Source: Opitutus sp. GAS368
GTDB taxonomy: Bacteria; Verrucomicrobiota; Verrucomicrobiia; Opitutales; Opitutaceae
Assembly (NCBI GenBank): GCA_945903465.1
Contig: CAMDOF010000049.1
Span: forward strand, 1 to 44,545
Direction of reading: 5' to 3'
Length of the DNA: 44,545 bases
The notes below the pieces were generated by a model. The model saw only the letters and a list, made by a program, of their open reading frames with translations. It had not been told where the DNA came from and made no database searches. Both the position numbers and the translations under genes were made by a program. Of this stretch, positions 9,345-16,687 are shown piece by piece (the first letter of the stretch is position 1; the number at the start of each line of letters is the position of its first letter).

Positions 9345-10877
9345 ATGAAACCGCTCCGCATCTTCATCAGCAGCGTGCAGAAGGAGCTGGAACTGGAGCG
9401 CGCCGCCGTCGCTGGGCTGATCGCGACCGACCCGTTTCTTCTCCAGCATTGCTTGCCGGTGCTGTTCGAGCAGGAGCCACCGCCCCCGCGCCCGGCGAAG
9501 CAGCCCTACCTCGCGGCGTTGAGCGGGTGCGCGGTTTACGTGCTCATCATCGCGAATGAATACGGCCAACCCGACGGCGAGATTTCCGCCACGCATCACG
9601 AATACCGGCTCGCGCAAACCTTGAAGTTGCCGACCGTCGTATTTCTCAAAGGCGCGAAGGACGACACCCGGTCAAAGGAGGTCCAGGCGTTGATCGCCGA
9701 GACGAAAAAAGACGGCTTCACCTACAAACGTTTTCACGACCGCGAAGACTTGAAGCCGCTGATGTTGCAGGCGCTCCGGCGGGCACTGGTCGATGAATTC
9801 AAACTCAAGGCGACGCCGGCCGAGATCAGCGAAAGCGAAAATCTGATCGAAGCCGCTTCGGCCTTCGAGGCGGCGGTGATTACCGGGCCGGTGGCCGACC
9901 TGCTCGATCAGGATTTACTGACCGGGTTCAATCAGCGGATGGCCACCAACGATGTGGATCGGGTGTTTCGTTCGCCTTGGGAAGCACTCCAGAGCCGCGG
10001 CCTGGCCGTCCGCGATCTCCAGCATGACACCTATGCGCCGACGGCCGCCGCCTGGCTGCTCTTCGCCCGCCTGCCGGCCGACCGTTTTCCCCAGTGCGAA
10101 CTGCTCGCCGACGCCTATGACGACACCCGTGTCAGCGGTCGCCCCAAGGGGCAGGTGACGATCAACGCGGCGTTGCCCTTGGCGTTGGAGCAGGCGCTCA
10201 AATTTGTGGATGATCACACGTTTCACCCGCGGCGGGTCGTCGGACTCAACAACCTCCGGCTCGACGAATACCCGGTGGCGGCCCTGCGCGAGGCGATGGT
10301 CAACGCGGTGGCGCACCGCAGCTACGATGACCGGTCGCGTAAAGTCTTCGTGCGCGTATTCAGCGACCGGGTGGAGATTTCCAGCCCCGGCTATCCGCCC
10401 CAACCGCTCACGCTGGCCAAACTCCGGCGCGGTGGCTACCGGCCGTGTTCCCGCAATCCGCTGATCGCCCAGACGCTCGCGACGCTCGGAGTCATGGAGC
10501 AGCGCGGCAGCGGCTTCGCCCGGATGCACGACGCCATGCTCAACCACGGTCTCCATGCGCCGAAGATTAGCCAGGAGGATGGTTTCTTCGTGGTCACGTT
10601 GCCCGGACCGGCGGGGAATTACGAGCGGCTCACCTTGCCGGTGGGTGTGACCGGGCCGATCACGCCGGCGGTCGAGGCGCAACTCAGCGAACGACAGAAA
10701 AAGATGGTCGGGTTGTTCGCCGCCGGGGAAGAGCTGACCAGTCGTCGCTGTGAAAAAGAGTTTGGCGTCTCCCGTCCGATGACCGCGAAAGATTTCGCCG
10801 GCCTCGTCCACCTCGGCCTCGCCGAGAAGGTGGGCTCGGGCCGCTCCACCCGTTACCGGGCGGCAATCGTTAAGTAA
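9345..10877 (+). CDS. DUF4062 plus GHKL-type ATPase fold and C-terminal winged helix
   Basis: 510 residues with three parts. Residues 4 to about 110 are a DUF4062 domain (RIFISSVQKELELERAAV, then CAVYVLIIANEYG), the TIR/SEFIR-like fold found at the N-terminus of many defence and signalling proteins. Residues about 200-425 match the ATP-binding module of COG2865 (RecG-related or AlbA-type regulators), with LREAMVNAVAHRSY near 314-326 as the N-box and RGSGFARMHDAM near 385-396. Residues about 440-505 form a winged-helix segment (FGVSRPMTAKDFAGLVHLGL). The usual AlbA DNA-binding N-terminus is replaced by DUF4062. Its ATG directly abuts the GIY-YIG stop. COG2865 proteins commonly sit inside type I restriction loci, and an hsdR remnant follows here. 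Function is not proven. Confidence 0.85.
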   Translation: MKPLRIFISSVQKELELERAAVAGLIATDPFLLQHCLPVLFEQEPPPPRPAKQPYLAALSGCAVYVLIIANEYGQPDGEISATHHEYRLAQTLKLPTVVFLKGAKDDTRSKEVQALIAETKKDGFTYKRFHDREDLKPLMLQALRRALVDEFKLKATPAEISESENLIEAASAFEAAVITGPVADLLDQDLLTGFNQRMATNDVDRVFRSPWEALQSRGLAVRDLQHDTYAPTAAAWLLFARLPADRFPQCELLADAYDDTRVSGRPKGQVTINAALPLALEQALKFVDDHTFHPRRVVGLNNLRLDEYPVAALREAMVNAVAHRSYDDRSRKVFVRVFSDRVEISSPGYPPQPLTLAKLRRGGYRPCSRNPLIAQTLATLGVMEQRGSGFARMHDAMLNHGLHAPKISQEDGFFVVTLPGPAGNYERLTLPVGVTGPITPAVEAQLSERQKKMVGLFAAGEELTSRRCEKEFGVSRPMTAKDFAGLVHLGLAEKVGSGRSTRYRAAIVK

Positions 10878-10937
10878 TCGTTAAGCCCTTTCTCCTAATC
10901 GTAAACCCGGCGCCCGCCCAATGACCGACCATCACCC

Positions 10938-11729
10938 ATGAGCAACGTCGGCCAACCTGAGCGAGTCACACAAGACCGGGTCATCGCCCTGTTCCGCGAT
11001 GAACTCGGCTACCGCTATCTCGGCGACCGCGCCGATCGTCCGCACAACTCCAACATCGACGAGGGCACGCTCACCGACTACCTGACCGGGGCCGGCTACA
11101 CTGCCGAGCACATCAGCCGCGCGCTGCATCGCCTGAGCATCGAGGCGAACAATCCCCACCGCAGCCTCTATGACAACAACCAGGCGGTCTACAGCCTCCT
11201 GCGCTAAGGCGTGCCGGTGAAGATCGAGGCGGGCCAGGCCACCGAGACGGTGAAGCTCATCAATTGGGAGCACCCGAAGGAAAATGATTTCGCCCTCGCC
11301 GAGGAAGTCACCCTGCGCGGCCACCATGAGCGCCGGCCCGACCTAGTCCTCTACGTCAACGGTATCGCCGTCGGCGTGATCGAGCTGAAGAACAGCCACA
11401 CCTCCATCGGCGATGGCATCCGCCAACTCCTCTCCAACCAACAAAAGGAGTTCAACGAGTGGTTTTTCACCACGCTGCAAATCGTGATCGCCGGCAACGA
11501 TTCCGAAGGGCTCCGCTACGGCTCGATCAAAACCGAGAAGAAATATTTTCTCCAGTGGAAGGAAGACGAGGCAGACAACACGCGCTTCAAACTCGACAAG
11601 TATCTCCTGAAAATGTGCCGGAAGAACCGGCTCATCGAACTGATGCACGACTTCGTACTCTTCGACGGCGGGCAGAAAAAACTGCCACGGGTGCACCCGT
11701 ATTTTTGCATCAAGGCGTCGCAACCGCCT
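10938..11729 (+). pseudogene. hsdR: Type I restriction enzyme R subunit, N-terminal remnant
   Basis: Translation gives the start of an HsdR motor-nuclease subunit: TQDRVIALFRDELGYRYLG, then DNNQAVYSLLR. A TAA at 11205-11207 follows, where the family has Tyr (LLRYGVPVKIEAG). The same frame continues with VPVKIEAGQATETVKLINW and the nuclease core RRPDLVLYVNGIAVGVIELK, with the catalytic D...ExK pattern, and then HDFVLFDGG and RVHPYFCIKASQ. Homology ends at about 11729, inside a 32-bp repeat. The ATPase/helicase two-thirds of the gene (normally about 1000 residues in all) is missing, and no hsdM or hsdS is present. The gene is doubly inactivated: one nonsense codon and a 3' truncation. Confidence 0.9.
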
Positions 11730-11746
11730 CTGAACCTGCCTACCAG
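11715..11746 (+). repeat. 32-bp repeat, copy 1, at the hsdR break
   Basis: Begins GCGTCGCAACCGCCTCTGA and ends CTACCAG. It matches the copy at 11786-11817 with two differences. The hsdR homology stops inside it, so it marks the truncation junction. A remnant of a REP-associated transposase follows shortly, which suggests (inference) that this is a REP-like element. Confidence 0.75.
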
Positions 11747-11785
11747 TGTAACTGCGTAATGGATACATCGGGCCGTGGAAGAATA

Positions 11786-11817
11786 GCGTCGCAACCGCCT
11801 CTGACCCTGCCTGCCAG
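11786..11817 (+). repeat. 32-bp repeat, copy 2
   Basis: Begins GCGTCGCAACCGCCTCTGA and ends CTGCCAG. It lies 71 bases downstream of copy 1 in the same orientation and immediately before the transposase remnant at 11823. Confidence 0.75.
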
Positions 11818-11822
11818 CGCCC

Positions 11823-12302
11823 CCACGTGATTGGTTCCAGTCCGCCGAACGGTTGCCGTCTCTCGGACTCGAGACCCAAAGCGATCCCTGGCGCACCTAC
11901 CCCGACCCTTGGGCAAACATCGCGGCAACGCGCGACGACGATCGCACTGTGCGCGGCGCCTATTCTGGCGGTTGGGCGATTGGCCCAGCAGGCTGGCGGA
12001 GGGCGAGCGCACGCCAACCCGCCCATCTGGCGTTGTCACCGGAAATGTCCGCCACGGAGATCGCCGAAATAAAGTGCGCGCGGTGGCAACAGGCGTTGGA
12101 CGCCGCGTTGAAAGAAGCCGGCAAGTCTTGGGCGGACGCGGAAAGCGCGCCAAAAGGCGTCGGATGGAAGGTCGCCATCGCCCGGACGCTGCGAACCACG
12201 GTGGCTGCGCCGTATCGTTGGATCGCGACGACATTGAAGATGGGTCATCCCGCCGCCGTGCGCGGCTATCTCTCGCAGAGGACATTGCAATCAGCGGACT
12301 GA
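11823..12302 (+). pseudogene. REP-associated tyrosine transposase (RAYT), C-terminal remnant
   Basis: The open frame begins PRDWFQSAERLPSLGL and continues through SGGWAIGPAGWRRA to KVAIARTLRTTVAAPYRWI and ATTLKMGHPAAVRGYLSQ. The latter two segments match the C-terminal extension of RAYT transposases in Verrucomicrobia-like genomes: a GWCLG-type segment, then K-x-x-IA-x-x-LR...WIA-x-x-L-x-MG...VR-x-x-LS. The catalytic HUH/tyrosine N-terminal domain is absent. The remnant follows two copies of a 32-bp repeat, as expected if those are its substrates. The assignment is from memory of family motifs and would need a profile search. Confidence 0.55.
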
Positions 12303-12308
12303 CCCCAT

Positions 12309-12581
12309 CGGATCGCTCCCCAGCGAAGTGTCGGTCGCGCGGTCGGTCTACCCCGTGACATCGTACGTACGAGCATCGTCGACGACGGTGGTTTGCTACG
12401 CATAGTTGCGCGCCTCGGCCAGCTTCATCGCGGCGACCACGGCCACGTCGGCCGGGCCGGCGGCGAGCGGCAAAGCGACGAGCAGGAACAGGAGGAAGTG
12501 GGTTAGAACACGTCGCACGCTGGAGGGAACGCGCAGATAGACGAGCGCGGCGCAAAGATGTTTCGGCAAACTCGCCGGCAT
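12309..12581 (-). pseudogene. Decayed small secreted-protein gene
   Basis: On the minus strand an open frame starts at 12581 with a hydrophobic signal-like segment (HFLLFLLVALPLAAGPADVA) and reads VVAAMKLAEARNYA. It then meets TAG at about 12396-12398 and resumes in frame as QTTVVDDARTYDVTG, followed by another TAG. The pattern 'AVVAAMKL...NY-x-W...DDARTY' resembles a recurrent short hypothetical protein of Opitutaceae, in which the first stop would be a Trp codon. The call rests on recollection of that family and is tentative. The upstream part (MPASLPKHLC...) may not belong to it. Confidence 0.35.
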
Positions 12582-12673
12582 GATCGCGCGGCGGATTCAC
12601 GCCGGGACGACGGTTCCGGGGGGCGCCGATTCCGCCGTGACGTTGGCCGAAGCTTGCGCCTGAATCGGTGTCA

Positions 12674-13762
12674 ATGTTTACCAATCCGCTCCGCTATTCA
12701 ACGCTCACCCAGCAGGTGGCACGCGCCTTGGAGGAGGAAATGCGGCGTGGCGTGCTGCGCGAAAGCCTTCCAGGCGAACGGCAATTGGCCGAGACGATGC
12801 AGGTGAGCCGGCGAACCATCCGGGCGGCGACGGAGATTCTGCGTGGAAAAAAACTGGTGCGGAAGGCGCACGGCCGGCCGACCCAAATCGTGGCCAACCC
12901 ACCCACTCACGCCAAATCGTCGGCCATGCGGGTCATCGGCCTCCTTCTCCCGAAGCCGCTGGAAGAGCTGAAACCGTATACGACGGTCATCGATTGCCTG
13001 CGGAGCAGTCTCTATCGAAACGGTTTTCGGCTGGATACCCACTTCGGGCAGAGCTTCCTTTCCGGGCGACCCGCCGGCGCCCTCCAGCGCCTCGTGACCC
13101 AAATCCCCTGCGACGGGTGGATTCTGACGTCGGCCAGTCACGCGTGTCAGTCATGGTTTTCCGCCGCGGGGATTACGACCGTGGTCGCAGGAACGGCCCA
13201 TGATGGTATTCCGCTTCCATCGGTGGATGTCGACATGCTCGCCGCCTCCCGCCATGCGGCCGGTGTCTTGCTCCGCCACGGCCACCGCCGAATCGCTCTC
13301 CTGCTGGAAAAGTCGGACTGGGCGGGCCATCGCAAGACCGAAGAGGGGTTTCTCGACGGCGTGCGCCAGTTTGGAGACGACGCGCTCGGCCGGGTGCTCA
13401 AGCACGACGGCAGCGTCGCGGGGTTGGAACAAGTGCTCGACCGCTCCCTGCAAAGTCCGGCGCCGCCGACAGCCCTGTTTATCGTCAACCCCTACCACTA
13501 TCTGGCCGTCTCCGCGATCCTCGCGGCCCGAGGGCTGGATGTGCCGCGCGACATCTCACTGCTTTGCCGCGACGACGATGTCTGTCTCAAGTATCTGCCA
13601 ATCCGGCCGACGCGATACGCCTGCAGCGCAGAGGCGCAGGCCAGGCAGGTTTTCTCCCTGCTCATTGGCGCGATGCGGGCTGGCTCCCGGAAACGACCCG
13701 TGAAATCCGTCCTCATGATGCCGAAGTTCCTGGAAGGAACGTCGATCGCCCGCCCGCGCTGA
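12674..13762 (+). CDS. GntR/LacI-type transcriptional regulator
   Basis: 362 residues. An N-terminal GntR-style winged helix (about residues 8-75: LTQQVARALEEEMRRGVL, then PGERQLAETMQVSRRTIRAA, then RGKKLVRKAHGR) is fused to a LacI/periplasmic-binding-protein-like sensor domain (about 85-355: IGLLLPKPLEELKPY, DGWILTSAS, HGHRRIALLLEKSDW). This arrangement is like AraR-type sugar-responsive repressors. A GTG at 12668, two codons earlier, is an alternative start; the ATG is preferred, and neither has a strong ribosome site. It lies upstream of, and in the same direction as, the aldolase pseudogene, with a strong palindrome between them that may be its operator. The effector is probably a sugar or sugar acid (inference). 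Confidence 0.88.
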   Translation: MFTNPLRYSTLTQQVARALEEEMRRGVLRESLPGERQLAETMQVSRRTIRAATEILRGKKLVRKAHGRPTQIVANPPTHAKSSAMRVIGLLLPKPLEELKPYTTVIDCLRSSLYRNGFRLDTHFGQSFLSGRPAGALQRLVTQIPCDGWILTSASHACQSWFSAAGITTVVAGTAHDGIPLPSVDVDMLAASRHAAGVLLRHGHRRIALLLEKSDWAGHRKTEEGFLDGVRQFGDDALGRVLKHDGSVAGLEQVLDRSLQSPAPPTALFIVNPYHYLAVSAILAARGLDVPRDISLLCRDDDVCLKYLPIRPTRYACSAEAQARQVFSLLIGAMRAGSRKRPVKSVLMMPKFLEGTSIARPR

Positions 13763-13932
13763 TCTCACCTCTTTCGCGCCCCGCTCAAAAAATCCCCGCG
13801 ATTTCTCTTTTCACGTATTGAGTGAAAACACCGCTGCTGAAAAACGTCCTCGCTGGCGCCGTCAAATCAACAGGGCGGTGCTAACCTTGCTCTGTTACTG
13901 TTGCCCCATCAACCGTGCCAGAAATCAGAGGT
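13763..13932. other. Intergenic region 3' of the regulator
   Basis: The first part of the 396-base gap between regulator and aldolase. It holds a weak inverted repeat, TTTTCAC...GTGAAAA (13808-13828, 7-bp arms, 7-base loop), which may be a stop structure or part of a control site. No gene is recognisable. Confidence 0.35.
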
Positions 13933-13955
13933 AAAGTAACCCATTGGGTTACTTT
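13933..13955. promoter_or_regulatory. 23-bp palindrome, candidate operator
   Basis: Perfect 11-bp arms (AAAGTAACCCA and its reverse complement TGGGTTACTTT) flank one central T. It lies 171 bases after the GntR/LacI-type regulator gene and about 200 bases before the aldolase start. The GTAAC...GTTAC core fits the symmetric sites bound by GntR winged helices. That it is the operator of the neighbouring regulator is inferred from symmetry and position. Confidence 0.6.
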
Positions 13956-14158
13956 GTGCGCCCTTCTTTTCCCGCTGGCACATGACAAAGCAACACGAAC
14001 GGGCCGGGCCCGCCGACGGACTGCGCCCCACAGGTATCATGACGGTTCCAGGAGAATTCGCTTCCGCCTCATACGTGTCGGCTCGACGCTCCTGTGGCCC
14101 GGCGCAGGGCGGAACGATATTTTTCGATTCGCCCTGGAACCGCCCGGGGAAATCTCCC

Positions 14159-14953
14159 ATGAAACTCCGCCCCAGCCGCCTGCTCAAACTTCTCCGCCAA
14201 GGCCGGAAACCGACCGTGCTCAAACTGAATCTCGCCGATCCCCGCGTCGTCGAGCTGGCCGGCCACTCCGGGGTCGATGCGCTCTGGCTCTGCATGGAAC
14301 ATGTGCCGGGCGACTGGTTGTCCATGGAAAACCAGATCCGGGCCGCCCGCATCTACGATGTTGATACGCTCGTGCGGGTCGCCCGCGGCAGCTAGAGCGA
14401 CTACCTCCGGCCGCTCGAAGCCGGCGCCACGGGGATCATCGCACCCCACGTCGGCACCGCGGACGAGGCCCGGCAAATTGTCGAGTGGGTGCGCTGCTAT
14501 CCGCTCGGGAAACGTCCGATGGACGGAGGCAACGTCGACGGACATTTTTGCCAGGTCCCGCTCGTGGACTACATCCAGCACTTGAACAACGAGCGCCTGA
14601 TTGTGCTGCAGATCGAGTCGCCGGAAGCGCTGGAAAATGTTGAAGCGATCGCCGCCATCCCCGGATTTGACATGCTGCTCTTCGGCCCTGGCGATTTCAG
14701 CTGCCGGATCGGCCTACCCGGCCAACTGGATGACCCGCAGGTGGTCGCCGCGCGGAAACGCGTCGCGCGGGCCGCCGGGCGTCACGGCAAATACGCCATG
14801 ACGGCCGGACTCATCGCCCCGTTCGCGGAGCTCGTCGCCGAAGGCCACCACGTGTTCAACGTCGGCGCCGATGTGATTGGCCTGGGCGGCTATTTTCGGC
14901 AGCGCATCGAGGCGTTCGAACAACTGGTGGCGGCGAAACCCTCCGGACTTTGA
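14159..14953 (+). pseudogene. HpcH/HpaI-family aldolase interrupted by an amber codon
   Basis: The full length reads as a class II pyruvate aldolase of the HpcH/HpaI family (264 codons), which splits or joins 2-keto acids and aldehydes in sugar-acid catabolism. Visible landmarks are VVELAGHSGVDALWLCMEH near the start, PLEAGATGIIAPHVGTADEA in the middle, and the metal ligands Glu in LQIESPEAL and Asp in LLFGPGDFS. One TAG at 14393-14395 interrupts VARGS-stop-SDYLRPLEAG, where relatives have Tyr (RGSYSDY). Everything before and after is in frame and well conserved, so the mutation is recent or is a sequencing error. GGGGAAA precedes the ATG at 14159. It may be controlled by the upstream regulator and palindrome. 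Confidence 0.85.
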
Positions 14954-14995
14954 ATTGAGTTTCGGAACATGCCGCAAGCGGGCCAAGTCGCGCGG

Positions 14996-16675
14996 TCAGT
15001 CCTTGGTGTAATCGATGCTCAGGACGATGTCCTGAAGTTTCACGTCCGGCCCGGAATTTTGGCGGGTGATTTCGATCCGGTTCGCACCCCGCCGCAGGCT
15101 CGACGGTCCAACGTTGAAGTCGGCCCAGCCCTCGACCGGCTGCCCCGCGGTCAGCACCACGCCGTTGAGCTTCACAATCAGAGCAAGCACGTCCGACCGC
15201 TGGGGAACATCCAGGTGTAGTTGCGCCACAGGCCCCCGGCCTGAACGCGCTGCCGCGACGGAATCGTCGCCGAACTCCAGCGTGGTGGCGAAAGTCTCGG
15301 ACCAACGCAGTGTCGCCGGCCGGGCGGGCACCAGGATCGGGATGTTCTGGTGGCTGGTGCCACGGGCGAGCCAGGAGTTGGGGTTGCCGTCGACATCGGT
15401 GACAAAATACAGCTTTCGCGTGTGGGCCAACGCGACCGGGTCACCCAATTCCCGCCACAGGGGCGATTCGCGATTGATGTCGTAGAGGTTGAAAACGTAG
15501 AGACCGTCCGCGCCGGCGGCCCACGCCTTGGCCGCACGACCACGATAGGCCTCGACCGAGGACCGTTTGAAACGCGTTTCCTTCAGGACCCGCGGGTCGG
15601 TGAGACTCGGATACACCGGGACGTTGAACCGCCGGCCGAGTTGCACACTGTATTCCCAGGGGTTGAGCCGGAAGTAGTCGGTGAAGGCGATGAGGTCGAT
15701 CAGCCCCTCGGCGAGCCACACTTCGAGGTCGAGGCCCATGTCGCGGCAGAAGCCCGTCGAATCCGGCACGCGCATCAAAACGAGGATTGGACGACCGCGC
15801 CGCAAGCCGATCTCTTCGGTCATGTTTCTCACGCGACGAATCAAATCCGTCATCTCCGACCGCTCCTGATCGCTCGCCACCCCGCCGTGCGCGGTGCTGG
15901 GAAAAAAACACAGGTGGCGGAAAAAATCGAGATCCACCCCGTCGACCGCGTAGCGGCGGCACACCTCCTCGATATACCGGAACGCGAGTTCCCGCACCTC
16001 CTGGCGCCCGTAGTTCATCGAGCTCCACCGGCCGTGCTTGGACCGCTGCGTGGCGTTGCCCACGAGCCACTCCGGGTGCTGCTCCTTGAGCGGAGGATAC
16101 AGGAAATATGGCTTCGATGGGGTGTGCACCACATCGTGGGTGTCGTTCATGCGCATCGACCAGAACGCCTCCATGCCGTTTGCGCGGACGTAGGTGCTCA
16201 CGAGCCGGAGCGTGTCCGTGCCCTGGGCAATCAATTCGCCCGTGATGTTACGCGCTTGGAGCTGGATCCCGTAGTCCGCGCCCTGGCGCGTGAGAACCTC
16301 GCCGGCCGCTGTGCGGTGCGTGAAAAAACCGAAGCCCGAGCTGATGGTGCAATACGCGACCGCCGCAACCTGTGTTCCCCGCAGGATCGTGGTGCGGCGG
16401 TTGAGAAAGTTTTCAGGCGTCACCGCGAGATCCCGCGGATAATACAGGGCGTCGCACCCATCATTGTTGGCGATGATGCGACGCGGCGCATGCGCCTGCA
16501 GCGTCCGCGCGGCGCGAAGTTCCGCCAGCGTGGTGATGCCCGCCGGAGCCACATCGCGCGCGGGTGTGGCGGCACCGGCGTTGGTCGCGAAGACCGCGAG
16601 CAGCGCGCTCCCGGCCATGACCGCAACGAGGCGGCGCAAAGTTGGAGTGCCCGAGATCATGATTGAGAAAACCAT
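14996..16675 (-). CDS. Secreted TIM-barrel glycosidase-like protein
   Basis: 559 residues with an N-terminal signal peptide (LRRLVAVMAGSALLAVFATNAGA). The middle (about residues 60-400) looks like a glycoside-hydrolase TIM barrel of the kind annotated as glycosyl-hydrolase-like (GHL10/COG1649-related) in Planctomycetes and Verrucomicrobia. Acidic motifs at barrel strand ends include AVDGVDLDFFRHLCFF and ADGLYVFNLYD. The last about 110 residues appear to be a beta-sandwich (LHLDVPQRSDVLALIVKLNG, then PSSLRRGANRIEITRQN). It begins 12 bases after the sialidase-like gene and is the last gene of the receptor-sialidase-hydrolase operon. An internal ATG at 16660 could also be the start. The substrate is unknown. 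Confidence 0.75.
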   Translation of the reverse strand: MVFSIMISGTPTLRRLVAVMAGSALLAVFATNAGAATPARDVAPAGITTLAELRAARTLQAHAPRRIIANNDGCDALYYPRDLAVTPENFLNRRTTILRGTQVAAVAYCTISSGFGFFTHRTAAGEVLTRQGADYGIQLQARNITGELIAQGTDTLRLVSTYVRANGMEAFWSMRMNDTHDVVHTPSKPYFLYPPLKEQHPEWLVGNATQRSKHGRWSSMNYGRQEVRELAFRYIEEVCRRYAVDGVDLDFFRHLCFFPSTAHGGVASDQERSEMTDLIRRVRNMTEEIGLRRGRPILVLMRVPDSTGFCRDMGLDLEVWLAEGLIDLIAFTDYFRLNPWEYSVQLGRRFNVPVYPSLTDPRVLKETRFKRSSVEAYRGRAAKAWAAGADGLYVFNLYDINRESPLWRELGDPVALAHTRKLYFVTDVDGNPNSWLARGTSHQNIPILVPARPATLRWSETFATTLEFGDDSVAAARSGRGPVAQLHLDVPQRSDVLALIVKLNGVVLTAGQPVEGWADFNVGPSSLRRGANRIEITRQNSGPDVKLQDIVLSIDYTKD

Positions 16676-16687
16676 CCCAGGCGTCGC

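Noticed and set aside
11516..12684. Minus-strand frames across the 32-bp repeats
   Set aside because: They are translations of repeat DNA and of the antisense of the hsdR and transposase remnants.
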